A DNA stretch of 64,000 nucleotides. It comes from Clostridiales bacterium (GTDB lineage: Bacteria > Bacillota > Clostridia > Oscillospirales > Acutalibacteraceae). The first letter of the stretch is position 1. Each line of letters starts with the position of its first letter. Below are positions 25,359 through 35,244 of the stretch, in pieces. The notes beneath the pieces are model-generated. The model saw only the letters and a program-made list of their open reading frames with translations, was not told the DNA's origin and did no database searches. The translations under genes were made by a program, and so were the position numbers. The stretch is from NCBI GenBank assembly GCA_019415945.1, contig DXYF01000001.1, positions 1 to 64,000 of the forward strand, in the 5' to 3' direction.

Positions 25359-27402
25359 AATGACACTCCTCATTTAATTTTTTTATTATAGGTGAAGAAT
25401 CAAGCGACACCTTGCCCGAAACATCATTTACGGCTATAAAGTCCGCATTTAAGCCCTCGCTGTACCGTATCAGCCCGAGTTCACTCATCGCTTTGAGTAT
25501 AACTTTTATTTTACCAAAAGAAAGCCTGTTGTCAAGCTTATGTACAAGGGTATCGCACGGAAAATCGTATTTGCCGCAGGATTTTAAGAACCTGTACAGC
25601 AAAGCAAAATCATTTCTGCTCGGCGTTATTGAGCAAAGCTGCTGACGGGTGAGAGGTTTGCCCGTGCAAAAATCCTCAAAAATTAGTTTGCTTTTTAAAA
25701 TTTCTTCGGTATCGTCAGAGCTTGCCTTGACCGCCTTTATGATAACGGAAACGCTTATGCTGCCGTTATATTCGTTTGTATCTAAAGTTACGGCAAAGTC
25801 AAGAACTTCACCCTTTTTGTAAGGAAACTGCTCTGATGACATAAAAAAGTAAAGAGCGTAAAGCCTTGTATTGTTTCTTGAAAGCAAAAGCTTAAGGTGC
25901 TTATTATTCGATAACGGAATAATATCATCTACCGTCATATTATAAAGTCCAAACACGGGCGTAGGATTACCTGCCCCGAACGGCTGTAAATACGAAAGCG
26001 ACTGCACAAGCTCGACATTTATAAAAGCGGGATTTAGCTTACATTCAATGCAAAGCTTATCAAAAGGCATATCTGAAAATGAATTTGCATACTGATTGAT
26101 TTTTTTGCGAAACGCATCAATGTTTGAGCTGTCAAGCGACAGTCCCACCGCCATGGGGTGACCGCCGTAATGAGTGAGCAAATCCGAGCAGGCAAAGACC
26201 GCGTCGCAAAGAGAAAAGCCCTCCACGCTTCGCCCCGACGCCTTTGCGGTATCGCCGCTGCGGGATATTATTATTGTCGGCTTTCCGTATATATCTTTTA
26301 CACGGGAAGCAACGATGCCGATTACGCCCTGATGCCAGTTTTCGCCGTCGATAACAATTATTCTGTCATATACAAGCGAGGGGTTCTCGCTTATCTGTTT
26401 GTCTATTTCTTCAAGAATTTGCGTTTCAAGAAGCTTGCGTTGCGAGTTGTCCTCACAAAGTTTTTGAGAAATTTCATTTGCCAGCACTTCGTCCTCGGTG
26501 AGCAAAAGCTCAACGGATTTGCCCGATTCTCCGAGCCTGCCGACTGCGTTTATTCTCGGTACAAGCGTAAACGATACATTGCCTGCCGAAAGCTGCCTGT
26601 CGGCAAGCCCCGAACCCGAAACAAGTGCCGCTATTCCTACTCTGTCACCGTTTGCAATGCTTTGAAGTCCACGCTTGACAAAAACCCTGTTTTCGCCTCT
26701 AAGCTGTACAATATCGCCTATTGTACCAATGCTTAATAAATCGGCATAATTGTCGAGCAGAGAATCGACATCACCGTACTCCCCCTCCAAAGCCATAACG
26801 AGCTTAAACGCAACGCCTGCACCGCACAGCTCTTTAAAACTGCTCTGGCAGTCCGCTCTGTGCAGATCCACGACGGCACACGCGTCGGGAAGCGTTTTGG
26901 GCGGCATATGGTGGTCGGTTACTACCGTATCAATTCCGAGCGACGACGCATACGCAATCTCACGGGCAGCGGCAATTCCGTTGTCAACGGTTACGATTAA
27001 TCCCACGCCCTTTTCCTTGAGATAGTCAACTGCCGGCATATTCATACCGTAACCCTCTGTTTCCCGTGACGGTATGTAGTACATTGCATTTGCACCCACG
27101 GCTTCGAGATAGGAATAGAGCAATGCGGTTGAGGTAACTCCGTCTGCGTCATAGTCGCCGTAAACGCAGATAAGTTCGCCGCTCTCTAAGGCTCTTTTTA
27201 TTCGTGTTACCGCCTTATCCATATCCTTTATCTCAAAAGGAGAATTGATTTGAGATTCATTGTACAGAAAATCCTCAATTTCCTCAGCCGATTTTATGTT
27301 TCTGATCTGAAGCAGCATCGCAATTATCGGCGGAAGATTATATTTATTTTGTATATCAACAGCTTCAGCCTTATTAAGCTTTGACACCGTCCACAGCTTC
27401 AA
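25351..27402 (-). CDS. recJ: Single-stranded-DNA-specific exonuclease RecJ
   Basis: RecJ degrades single-stranded DNA 5' to 3' in recombination and repair. The 683-residue protein shows the DHH-family motifs DYDADG (83-88) and DHH (163-165), the DHHA1 domain with GGHPMAVGLSL near residue 415, and an OB-fold after that. A C-terminal extension (about 570-683) is common in Firmicutes. The start is TTG with GAGG upstream. Followed directly by rel. Confidence 0.94.
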   Translation of the reverse strand: MKLWTVSKLNKAEAVDIQNKYNLPPIIAMLLQIRNIKSAEEIEDFLYNESQINSPFEIKDMDKAVTRIKRALESGELICVYGDYDADGVTSTALLYSYLEAVGANAMYYIPSRETEGYGMNMPAVDYLKEKGVGLIVTVDNGIAAAREIAYASSLGIDTVVTDHHMPPKTLPDACAVVDLHRADCQSSFKELCGAGVAFKLVMALEGEYGDVDSLLDNYADLLSIGTIGDIVQLRGENRVFVKRGLQSIANGDRVGIAALVSGSGLADRQLSAGNVSFTLVPRINAVGRLGESGKSVELLLTEDEVLANEISQKLCEDNSQRKLLETQILEEIDKQISENPSLVYDRIIVIDGENWHQGVIGIVASRVKDIYGKPTIIISRSGDTAKASGRSVEGFSLCDAVFACSDLLTHYGGHPMAVGLSLDSSNIDAFRKKINQYANSFSDMPFDKLCIECKLNPAFINVELVQSLSYLQPFGAGNPTPVFGLYNMTVDDIIPLSNNKHLKLLLSRNNTRLYALYFFMSSEQFPYKKGEVLDFAVTLDTNEYNGSISVSVIIKAVKASSDDTEEILKSKLIFEDFCTGKPLTRQQLCSITPSRNDFALLYRFLKSCGKYDFPCDTLVHKLDNRLSFGKIKVILKAMSELGLIRYSEGLNADFIAVNDVSGKVSLDSSPIIKKLNEECHCE

Positions 27403-27437
27403 TACTGCCTCTTCCTTTCGTCTTTACGGTAATTATA

Positions 27438-29105
27438 TCAGTCCCTGTTTTCGCTGAGCATTGCCTCTGCGTGGGACAGTGCGGCGTCGGTAATGTTTAC
27501 GCCGCCGATTATGCGGGCAAGCTCATTTTTTCGTCCCTCGTAATCAAGCACGGAAACATCGGTAAAGGTTCTGCCGCCGTCAATTTGCTTTGAAATAAGG
27601 TAATGACAGTCGGCAAGAGCGGCTATCTGTGCCTGATGAGTAACGCAAAGCACCTGACAGTTTTCAGACACCTGCTTGAGCTTAAATCCTACCTTTTGAG
27701 CCGCAGAACCCGATATGCCCGTGTCAACCTCGTCAAATATCAGAGTATCTACGGTATCGGAATGTGAGAGCACCGTTTTAATGGCAAGCATCATACGGGA
27801 CAGTTCGCCGCCCGACGCAATCTTTGCAACGGGTCTCGGCGTTTCACCGGGGTTTGCCGATATCAAAAGCTCCGCCTTATCAATTCCCTTTGAGGTAAAA
27901 TCAATCTGTTCAAATTCTGCCGTAAGCTCGACATTGGGCATATTCAAAAAGCTCATTTCTTCCTTGACCCTTTTTGAAAATTCAACCGCTGACTTTTTAC
28001 GCTTTTCACTTAATGCGGCTGCCGCTTTCATTAAAACAGCCTCTGATTTCTGCACCGCATTTATAAGCTCGTCACGATTTTTATCAAAATTTACAAGCTC
28101 GTCAAGCCTTGTTTCAAGCTTTTGCAAAAGAGAGTCCAGTTCATCGCACGGACAGTCGTATTTTCTTGAAAGCGTGCTTAACAGGTCAAGTCTTTCCTCC
28201 ACTTCTTCAAGCCTTTGCGGATCGCTCTCAAGATTATCTATTGCGTCGGAAATGCTCTCGGCACAGTCACGCAGGTTGTAGTAAGCGTCCGAAAGAGCGT
28301 CAGAAACGGCACTGTATTCGGCGTTGTATTCACTTGCCTTTTGAATATCGCTGCACGCAGAGTCTACTGCGTCTATTCCGCCCGTGAAATTATCATTTCC
28401 CGAAAGATATATTTTCGCGTCATTTAAGAGAGAAAAAATCTTTTCAACGCTTAAAAGAGATATACGCTCTGCCCTGAGCTGCTCCTCTTCTCCGACCTTT
28501 ACATCCGCCTGTGAAAGCTCATTTACCTGAAAAGTCAGCAAATCTATTTCATGCAGCCGCTCTCTGTCGTCGGTGTTTGCTTCGTCTAATTTCTTTTTGA
28601 GAATTTTATATTCTCTGTATTTTTCCTGATAATCAGCCAAAAGCTTATCGCATTTGCCGTAACGGTCGATATAGTCGATATGAGTATCGGGTGAAAACAG
28701 CTCGTAGCTTTCGTGCTGACCGTGAATATTAATGAGATAACCCGAAAGCTCTTTGAGCATAGAAACCGTTGCGGGCTTTCCGTTTATTTTGCACACGCTC
28801 TTGCCCGACGCATTGAGCGTCCTTTGCAAAACAAGAGTGCCTTCGTCGTCGCAAAAACCAAGCTCCTCAAGCTTTTTTGACACCTCGCCGTTTATATTTT
28901 CAAATTGTGCACTTACAAAAGCCGACTGTTCGCCCGTTCTGATAATATCCTTAGATGTTCTGTGTCCCATAACGGCGTTGATTGCGTCGATTATGATACT
29001 TTTGCCGGCACCTGTTTCGCCCGTCAAAACATTAAGTCCTCGGTTAAACTCGATTGATGTTTTATCTATGACGGCAATATTTTCAATATACAAAGTCTGT
29101 AGCAT
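27438..29105 (-). CDS. recN: DNA repair protein RecN
   Basis: RecN is an SMC-like ATPase acting in double-strand break repair. The Walker A motif GETGAGKS is at 29-36. Long coiled coils fill the middle (about 150-390), and the C-terminal half carries the signature ASGGELSRMMLAIK, Walker B TLIFDEVDTGISG and the Q/H switch VTHQAQIAA. Its 555 residues match the family. It ends the xseB-ispA-dxs-tlyA-nadK-argR-recN run, the conserved clostridial order. Confidence 0.96.
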   Translation of the reverse strand: MLQTLYIENIAVIDKTSIEFNRGLNVLTGETGAGKSIIIDAINAVMGHRTSKDIIRTGEQSAFVSAQFENINGEVSKKLEELGFCDDEGTLVLQRTLNASGKSVCKINGKPATVSMLKELSGYLINIHGQHESYELFSPDTHIDYIDRYGKCDKLLADYQEKYREYKILKKKLDEANTDDRERLHEIDLLTFQVNELSQADVKVGEEEQLRAERISLLSVEKIFSLLNDAKIYLSGNDNFTGGIDAVDSACSDIQKASEYNAEYSAVSDALSDAYYNLRDCAESISDAIDNLESDPQRLEEVEERLDLLSTLSRKYDCPCDELDSLLQKLETRLDELVNFDKNRDELINAVQKSEAVLMKAAAALSEKRKKSAVEFSKRVKEEMSFLNMPNVELTAEFEQIDFTSKGIDKAELLISANPGETPRPVAKIASGGELSRMMLAIKTVLSHSDTVDTLIFDEVDTGISGSAAQKVGFKLKQVSENCQVLCVTHQAQIAALADCHYLISKQIDGGRTFTDVSVLDYEGRKNELARIIGGVNITDAALSHAEAMLSENRD

Positions 29106-29119
29106 TTATTTCACCCAAA

Positions 29120-29566
29120 TTAAATAAGCTTTTTAAGATCCTCAATAAGACTTTCGGCAAGCTGTGCCGAACGGCAGGCAATAAAAATCGTATCGTCGCC
29201 CGCTATTGTTCCGACAACGGCAGTAAAATTATTTGAGTCGAGTGCCGCACAAACAGCCTGTGCCATTCCGCTGAGCGTTTTTATTACAACGATATTTTGA
29301 GCGGCTTCTATTGAGCTTACCGAAGAGGAAAAAAGTGCGGCAAAGTTTGAACGAATGTCCGATGAAGACCTTGAACCGGCAGTATAACGGTACTTTCCGT
29401 CGGAGCCGAGAGTTTTGACAAGCCTTAAATCCTTTATATCGCGGGAAATTGTAGCCTGAGTAGCCTTGTAGCCCTCGTCTTTAAGGCGTTTGAGAAGCTC
29501 GTCCTGCGTTTCTATGCGGTACTCGCTTATTATATCGAGAATTTTTGCGTGTCTTCCTGATTTCAT
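29120..29566 (-). CDS. argR: Arginine repressor ArgR/AhrC
   Basis: A 148-residue arginine-responsive regulator. The N-terminal winged helix (GRHAKILDIISEYRIETQDELLKRL region, then ATQATISRDIKDLRL) binds ARG boxes. The C-terminal domain has the arginine-binding GTIAGDDTIFIACRS segment. Its ATG shares one base with the nadK stop (TGATG). Conserved position between nadK and recN. Confidence 0.95.
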   Translation of the reverse strand: MKSGRHAKILDIISEYRIETQDELLKRLKDEGYKATQATISRDIKDLRLVKTLGSDGKYRYTAGSRSSSDIRSNFAALFSSSVSSIEAAQNIVVIKTLSGMAQAVCAALDSNNFTAVVGTIAGDDTIFIACRSAQLAESLIEDLKKLI

Positions 29567-30423
29567 CAGATTTCCCTCTCCTTTAGCTTTTCGTTTAGCT
29601 TTCTGTAAAAATTACGCTTATTTATGGAAAGAAGCTTGAGCTTTAAATCGGATTTCTTAATAATCACCGTGTCTTCGGCAAGAATATCAACATTTTTCTC
29701 GCCGTCAACGGTTAGCACGCAGCAGCACTCGCTCGGGATTTTTACCGAAACCGACAAAACCGAGTTGCCGTCAAAGAGAACAGAGCGTGAAAACAGCGAA
29801 TGGGGACAGACGGGCGTCATCAAAATGCAGTCAAGCTGAGGTGCCACAATGGGGCCTCCTGCCGAAAGCGAATAGGCTGTCGAACCTGTCGGCGTGGAAA
29901 AAAGCAAGCCGTCCGCACGGTATTTTGCAATTTCCTCGTCGTCCAAAGCTACCTGAAGGTCAATAATTCTTGACAGCTGACCTCGTGCTATTACGGCGTC
30001 GTTTACGGAAAGATAGTGAGTTGAAATGTTGTTCTTTACAACCTCGACATCGAGCAGCATCCGCTCTTCAATCGAATAATCGCCGTCCGTAATCCGTGCA
30101 AGCTCATTTATGGTGTCAATTTCTATATCTGCCGCAAAGCCCAGTCTGCCGACATTTACTCCGATCAAAGGCGTATCGTATTTTGCGGCGTATTTTGCGG
30201 CGTGAATTATTGTTCCGTCGCCGCCGACTGTTATTGCCACATCGCAGGCTTTGAAAAGCTCGTCGATGCCGTCGGCGTACGAAATTTTAACGCCCTTGTA
30301 AAGTGATGAATATTCGGAAAGCATATAGACCTGTGCGTTGTGAGAAAGCATGAGCAATGCTATTTTCTCGGCACAGGCAACCGCCTCCTGCTTTGAAAGA
30401 TTTACAATGATTGCCGTTTTCAT
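29566..30423 (-). CDS. nadK: NAD kinase
   Basis: NadK phosphorylates NAD to NADP. The 285-residue protein has the GGDGTIIHAAKYAA motif near residue 68, GRLGFAADI, the conserved NDAVIARG, and the RADGLLFSTPTGSTAYSLSAGGPIV pattern (about 165-189). Lies ten bases after tlyA and overlaps argR by one base. Confidence 0.95.
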   Translation of the reverse strand: MKTAIIVNLSKQEAVACAEKIALLMLSHNAQVYMLSEYSSLYKGVKISYADGIDELFKACDVAITVGGDGTIIHAAKYAAKYDTPLIGVNVGRLGFAADIEIDTINELARITDGDYSIEERMLLDVEVVKNNISTHYLSVNDAVIARGQLSRIIDLQVALDDEEIAKYRADGLLFSTPTGSTAYSLSAGGPIVAPQLDCILMTPVCPHSLFSRSVLFDGNSVLSVSVKIPSECCCVLTVDGEKNVDILAEDTVIIKKSDLKLKLLSINKRNFYRKLNEKLKEREI

Positions 30424-30432
30424 TTTATCACC

Positions 30433-31236
30433 CTATTTGTCAAGTGCCGTGTGAGATTTTTCAACAAGCTGTTTCGGCGTTATATCGGTATATGACTTGG
30501 GGTTGTCGCTTTTGCGGATATGTATCAGGTACTCGATATTGCCCTCAGGTCCTTTTATCGGTGAAAAATCGAGATTGAGAACATCGAATCCGTTTTCAAG
30601 GCAAAAATTATAAATATTTTCCACTACCTCGATATGTACCGCAGGGTCACGGACAACGCCTTTTTTGCCGACCTTTTCACGCCCAGCCTCAAACTGCGGC
30701 TTTATAAGACAAATCGCATTTGCGTTTTCTGCGGAAAGACTGCGTGCGACGGGCAAAATAAGCTTGAGCGAAATAAACGAAACATCTACCGAGAAGAAAT
30801 CAATTTCATCGGGCACCTGTTCACGGGTTACCTTTCGCATATTTGTCCGTTCAAGGTTTACAACCCTTTCATCATTTCTAAGCTTCCACGCAAGCTGACC
30901 GTATCCGACATCTATCGAATAGACCTTTTTTGCACCGTTTTGAAGCATACAGTCGGTAAAACCGCCCGTTGACGCACCGATATCCATTGCGATTTTGTCC
31001 TTCAAGTCAAAATCAAAGTTCTCTATTGCCTTTTCAAGCTTCAGACCGCCTCGGCTCACATACTTTTGAGCAGTACCCCTCACTTCGATTTGAGCGTTTT
31101 CGTCATATGCACTGCCGCATTTGTCAGCCTTTTGATTATCTACATATACAAGGCCTGCCATAATGACAGCCTTTGCTTTTTCGCGGCTGTCGGTAAAGCC
31201 CTTTTCAAAAACAAGTATATCAAGTCTTTTTTTCAT
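30433..31236 (-). CDS. tlyA: TlyA family rRNA 2'-O-methyltransferase
   Basis: A 267-residue protein with an N-terminal S4 domain (KKRLDILVFEKGFTDSREKAK, residues 2-22) and a FtsJ-like SAM methyltransferase domain with MDIGASTGGFTDCMLQNGA (about 78-96). TlyA proteins methylate ribosomal RNA; some are annotated as haemolysins. It starts one base after dxs ends, in conserved order with nadK. Confidence 0.94.
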   Translation of the reverse strand: MKKRLDILVFEKGFTDSREKAKAVIMAGLVYVDNQKADKCGSAYDENAQIEVRGTAQKYVSRGGLKLEKAIENFDFDLKDKIAMDIGASTGGFTDCMLQNGAKKVYSIDVGYGQLAWKLRNDERVVNLERTNMRKVTREQVPDEIDFFSVDVSFISLKLILPVARSLSAENANAICLIKPQFEAGREKVGKKGVVRDPAVHIEVVENIYNFCLENGFDVLNLDFSPIKGPEGNIEYLIHIRKSDNPKSYTDITPKQLVEKSHTALDK

Positions 31237-31237
31237 A

Positions 31238-33112
31238 TCAGTCAGTTTTTTCCTCTAAATCTTTTGTAATAACATCGCACATTCCCTCGCTGTCAAGCCT
31301 TAACATTTTAAGAGCCTCGGAAACCGACATTTGCTTAACAAATTTATCGTTGATAGCTTTAATGTGATAATTTCCGCTAAAGCTTGTCAGCTGGAGCAAA
31401 TCGGAAAAATTGCGGGCAATTCCGCCGTTTTTGATTCCCTCTTCAAAGAACCAGACATTTTTAAAGCCGGATGAAAACTCAACAGCCTCTCTGTTTATCG
31501 GTCTTATGCGGCAAAGCTTGAGAATACAAAGCTTAATGCCCTTTTTCTCAAGCATTTCCTTTGCCTTGCAGGCGTAAGAAAAAAGTCTGCCGTAGGTAAT
31601 CAAAAGATTATCGCAGTCACGGCTGCCGTATATATCGTAATCAATGCTCTCCTCACCGTAATCGTCGGGCTTGTACAGCTCTCCGCCTCTGGGATACCTG
31701 ACAACGGCAAGGCTGTCACACATATAAATTGCCGTACCGAGAGATTTTTTAAGCCCTATAAAATACGAGGGAGAAAAAACCGTTGTGTTGGGAATTGAGT
31801 TTAGCATTGACACATCGAATACACCCTGATGCGTTTCACCGTCGTTTCCGACAATTCCCGCACGATCGACAGCAAGCACAAGGTGAATATTGCCGAGTGC
31901 CGAATCGTGTATAAGCTGGTCATAAGCACGCTGCAAAAATGTTGAATACACCGCAAAAACAGGTCTTAAACCGCGGGACGCAAGTCCGCAGCCGAATGTA
32001 ACGGCGTGTTCCTCGGCAATTCCAACATCAAAAAAGCGTTCCTTAAATTTCTTTGAAAAATCAGTCAATCCCGTTCCCGACGACATTGCCGCAGTTATGG
32101 CACAAATTTCTCTGTCTTTTTCGGCAAAGTCGCACATAGTCTTGCCGAATACATACGAAAAACCCCTGTGGCTCGACAGCGGCTCGCCCGAATCAATGTC
32201 AAACCTGCCGATACCGTGAAATTCACCCGGCTTTTCCTCGGCGGGCTGATAGCCCTTGCCCTTTTTGGTTACGACATGAAGGATTACCGGTGAATTGATT
32301 TTTTTGGCAACGGAAAAAGCGTTTTCGAGTTCATCTACGCTGTGACCGTCAATGGGTCCCAGATAGGTAAATCCGAAGCAGTCGAAAAGCGTGTTTTTAT
32401 ACACTAAATTTTTAATTTTTGATTTGCTTCGGCGTAAAAAAGCGTTTATGGGATTTCCGAGCAGCGGTATTTTTGAAACCGCTTTTTCGGTTGCGTTTTT
32501 CACACGAATGTACCACGGCTGTATTCTGACGGTGGTAAGGTAGCGTGGGAACGCACCCACATTTTTTGAAATTGACATTTTATTGTCGTTTAAAACGACT
32601 ATGAAATTTTTATTAAAACGGCCTGCGTTGTTCATTGCCTCAAACGCAAGTCCGCCCGTAAATGAACCGTCGCCTATAACGGCAACGGTGTAACTGTTGT
32701 CACCGATTAAATGTTTTGCATTTGCAATGCCGAAAGCCGCCGAAATTGAAGTACTGCTGTGCCCTGTGTTAAAATCGTCGTACTTGCTTTCGGATCTTTT
32801 GGGAAAGCCCGAGATTCCGTCCTTTTGACGCAAAGTGTCAAAGTCGTCAAACCTGCCTGTCAGGAGCTTATGAGTATAGCTCTGATGACCCACATCCCAC
32901 ACAATGCTGTCTTTGGGAAAATTAAAGCTTCGGTTGAGTGCGACAGTCAGCTCGACTACTCCGAGATTGGGAGAAAGATGACCGCCGTTTACGGAAACCG
33001 TTTCAACAAGCTTTTCACGGATTTCGGTGCATAACTTCGGTATATCTTCCCTGCTCAGGCGTTTTACATCGTCAGGTGATTTTATTTTTGAAAGTATTTT
33101 ATATTCACCCAT
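31238..33112 (-). CDS. dxs: 1-deoxy-D-xylulose-5-phosphate synthase
   Basis: Dxs condenses pyruvate with glyceraldehyde 3-phosphate using thiamine diphosphate, the first MEP-pathway step. The 624-residue protein has the DVGHQSYTHKLLTGR region, the ThDP/Mg motif VIGDGSFTGGLAFEAMN (about 152-168), and the transketolase pyrimidine domain with DVGIAEEHAVTFGCGLA. It stands between ispA and tlyA, so both ends of the C5-to-prenyl pathway are co-expressed here. Confidence 0.96.
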   Translation of the reverse strand: MGEYKILSKIKSPDDVKRLSREDIPKLCTEIREKLVETVSVNGGHLSPNLGVVELTVALNRSFNFPKDSIVWDVGHQSYTHKLLTGRFDDFDTLRQKDGISGFPKRSESKYDDFNTGHSSTSISAAFGIANAKHLIGDNSYTVAVIGDGSFTGGLAFEAMNNAGRFNKNFIVVLNDNKMSISKNVGAFPRYLTTVRIQPWYIRVKNATEKAVSKIPLLGNPINAFLRRSKSKIKNLVYKNTLFDCFGFTYLGPIDGHSVDELENAFSVAKKINSPVILHVVTKKGKGYQPAEEKPGEFHGIGRFDIDSGEPLSSHRGFSYVFGKTMCDFAEKDREICAITAAMSSGTGLTDFSKKFKERFFDVGIAEEHAVTFGCGLASRGLRPVFAVYSTFLQRAYDQLIHDSALGNIHLVLAVDRAGIVGNDGETHQGVFDVSMLNSIPNTTVFSPSYFIGLKKSLGTAIYMCDSLAVVRYPRGGELYKPDDYGEESIDYDIYGSRDCDNLLITYGRLFSYACKAKEMLEKKGIKLCILKLCRIRPINREAVEFSSGFKNVWFFEEGIKNGGIARNFSDLLQLTSFSGNYHIKAINDKFVKQMSVSEALKMLRLDSEGMCDVITKDLEEKTD

Positions 33113-33140
33113 AATTTTACCGTTTCCTAATTTTTATCTG

Positions 33141-34016
33141 TTATTTTGTGCGGCACGCAAGCTTTACTGCAAACTGTTCAAGTCGGGATGTACTGCCGCC
33201 GAAAACATCAAGTGCCTTTACCGCCTGTTCTGTAAGCTCGTTTGCAAGCTCACGGCATTTTTCAACGCCGAGAAGAGATACATAGGTTGACTTGCTGTTT
33301 TGTTCGTCGCTTCCGACAGGCTTTCCGAGTTCCTCGTCAGAAGAAGTAACATCGAGAATATCGTCCACAATCTGAAAAGCTATGCCGATACATTCACCGT
33401 ACTTTGACGCCGCCAATATGTACGAATCATCAGCATTCGCACAAATGCAACCGAGCTCACACGAGGCTTTTATGAGGCAAGCGGTTTTTTTGTAATCCAT
33501 TTCCCTCAATACTTCGATGGGAGCACTTTTGTTTTCGCTTATCAGGTCAATGACCTGTCCGCCCACCATTCCGGCTGCACCTGCATATTTTGCAAGTGCA
33601 TTTACTCCCTTGCGGCACGCCCTGTCGCCTATCAGCGATGCGGTTTTATCGCTGCTCATAATTTCAAACGCAAGCGTTTGAAGTGCGTCCCCTGCAAGAA
33701 GAGCAATGTCCTCTCCGAACGCCTTGTGGTTTGACGGCATACCGCGTCTTAAATCGTCATCATCCATGCACGGCAGGTCGTCGTGAATTAAAGAATAAGT
33801 GTGTATCATTTCAACGGCACAGGCAAACGGCAGAGCCTTTTTCACATCTGCACCGCAAAGCTTTGCAAACTCGATTACAAGGCTCGGACGAACACGCTTT
33901 CCGCCCGCTTTGAGGCTGTATTTCATTGATTCAATGAGGGACTTTTCCCTGCAATCGGTACCGGGAAGAAAATCGCAGAGCGAATTTTCTATCATGGAAA
34001 TATAATCAGTTTTCAT
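33141..34016 (-). CDS. ispA: Polyprenyl (farnesyl) diphosphate synthase
   Basis: A trans-prenyltransferase joining IPP to allylic diphosphates. The first aspartate-rich motif DDLPCMDDDDLRRG (about 77-90) and the second, FQIVDDILD near residue 220, are intact. The start is ATG at 34016, with AGGGGG seven bases upstream and an 11-bp overlap with xseB. An in-frame start at 34034 is less likely. The 291 residues fit the farnesyl/geranyl class. Confidence 0.94.
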   Translation of the reverse strand: MKTDYISMIENSLCDFLPGTDCREKSLIESMKYSLKAGGKRVRPSLVIEFAKLCGADVKKALPFACAVEMIHTYSLIHDDLPCMDDDDLRRGMPSNHKAFGEDIALLAGDALQTLAFEIMSSDKTASLIGDRACRKGVNALAKYAGAAGMVGGQVIDLISENKSAPIEVLREMDYKKTACLIKASCELGCICANADDSYILAASKYGECIGIAFQIVDDILDVTSSDEELGKPVGSDEQNSKSTYVSLLGVEKCRELANELTEQAVKALDVFGGSTSRLEQFAVKLACRTK

Positions 34017-34236
34017 CCGTATCCCCCTGTGCATTTTTCATTCGCTCAATTCTTTCGTTTACATCTTCAATCTGACCCTTGTAATTTTCAAGCTCTTTCA
34101 TACAATATGCGAGCAGTTCACACGCCTTTGCGTAATATTCCAGACTTTGCTGTAATGTAAGACCCTTGTTCTCCATCATCTTTACGGTTTGCTCAAGCTG
34201 TGAATTAGCCTGCTCAAATGTCATTTTTTCGCTCAT
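34006..34236 (-). CDS. xseB: Exodeoxyribonuclease VII small subunit
   Basis: A 76-residue helical protein. FEQANSQLEQTVKMMENKGLTLQQSL, spanning about residues 6-31, is the XseB signature, followed by a helix ending in a charged tail. XseB works only together with XseA. The large-subunit gene xseA, normally just upstream, is not here: the next gene upstream is whiA. Confidence 0.92.
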   Translation of the reverse strand: MSEKMTFEQANSQLEQTVKMMENKGLTLQQSLEYYAKACELLAYCMKELENYKGQIEDVNERIERMKNAQGDTDEN

Positions 34237-34285
34237 AAGAGCTGTACCTCCGTTAATGTAATGTATTGTCGTATAACTGTATGTA

Positions 34286-35197
34286 TTACCTTGCGTATTC
34301 CAAAAGACGCTTAATTCTGTGGTTAGCTCCGCTGCGGCTTATGGGAGGATTGAGATTTGCCCCCAAATCTCTCAGCGACATTTCGGGATTTTCAAGCCTT
34401 AGATACGCAATCTCACGCAAATCATCAGGCAGCGACTCAAGTCCCTTTTCGGCTTTTATTTTGTTTATTGCTTCAAGCTGTTTTGCGGACGCGGCGGCAA
34501 CCTTTCCTATGTTTGCCACCTCGCCGTTTATTCTTCGGTTAATGTTGTTGCGAACCTGCTTTACCGCCTTTGTTCCCATAATCTCCATGGCCTTTATGGG
34601 GGCACCGATATATGTCAGCAAATCGCAAATCTGTTCGCTTCCCTTGAAATACACAACATAGCTTCCGTTTCTTGTAACCGTCTTGGGCGTAAATTCACAT
34701 TCGTCGGTTTCGGAAATTATCTTGCATAAATCAAGCGATAAATTCTTGTGCGGAACACAAAACTCGGCATGATAGCTCTTTTGAGGGTCGGACACCGAGC
34801 CGCAGGACAGAAAAACACCTCTTAAAAATGCAGACGACTGCTCATCACTGCCGACATTTGCTCTGTTTACCCTGAGCGTAACCTGCTTTGAGGAATGTCC
34901 GAAGTCCTCGTAAATACGCCTGCAATCGTCTGAATCGACGATAATAATTTTGTAGAGATGATTTTCATTTCCCCTTGTCCGCAGAAGATTTTGCTTTTCG
35001 ATTATCGGCATATACAAATTTTCAAGCAAAAATGTAATGCGTCTTGAGGCATATATATTCTCTGTTGTAAAAACAATTTTGTTTTCCGAAAACTTCTTTC
35101 CGAAAAGCAACATTCCGTAAAGCTCCGCTTTGAGTGTTTCTCTGTCATACACCGTCGTTTTGCAAAGCTCCTTTTTTATTTCAGAAGAAAAAGACAT
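34286..35197 (-). CDS. whiA: Sporulation/cell-division regulator WhiA
   Basis: A 303-residue DNA-binding protein with a degenerate LAGLIDADG homing-endonuclease-like N-terminal part and a C-terminal helix-turn-helix (LPDDLREIAYLRLENPEMSLRDLG region, about 250-275). WhiA influences cell division, chromosome segregation and sporulation. In Firmicutes it follows rapZ and yvcK; here it follows rapZ directly, with yvcK absent from this spot. The ribosome binding site is AGAGGATAAT. Confidence 0.94.
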   Translation of the reverse strand: MSFSSEIKKELCKTTVYDRETLKAELYGMLLFGKKFSENKIVFTTENIYASRRITFLLENLYMPIIEKQNLLRTRGNENHLYKIIIVDSDDCRRIYEDFGHSSKQVTLRVNRANVGSDEQSSAFLRGVFLSCGSVSDPQKSYHAEFCVPHKNLSLDLCKIISETDECEFTPKTVTRNGSYVVYFKGSEQICDLLTYIGAPIKAMEIMGTKAVKQVRNNINRRINGEVANIGKVAAASAKQLEAINKIKAEKGLESLPDDLREIAYLRLENPEMSLRDLGANLNPPISRSGANHRIKRLLEYAR

Positions 35198-35244
35198 ATT
35201 ATCCTCTCGTTTTAAACAGTATGTATGTAGACCCGTTTGTGCCG

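Noticed and set aside
27715..28281. A 188-codon plus-strand frame opposite recN
   Set aside because: Serine-rich translation of the antisense strand of a conserved gene, with no ribosome binding site or family motif.
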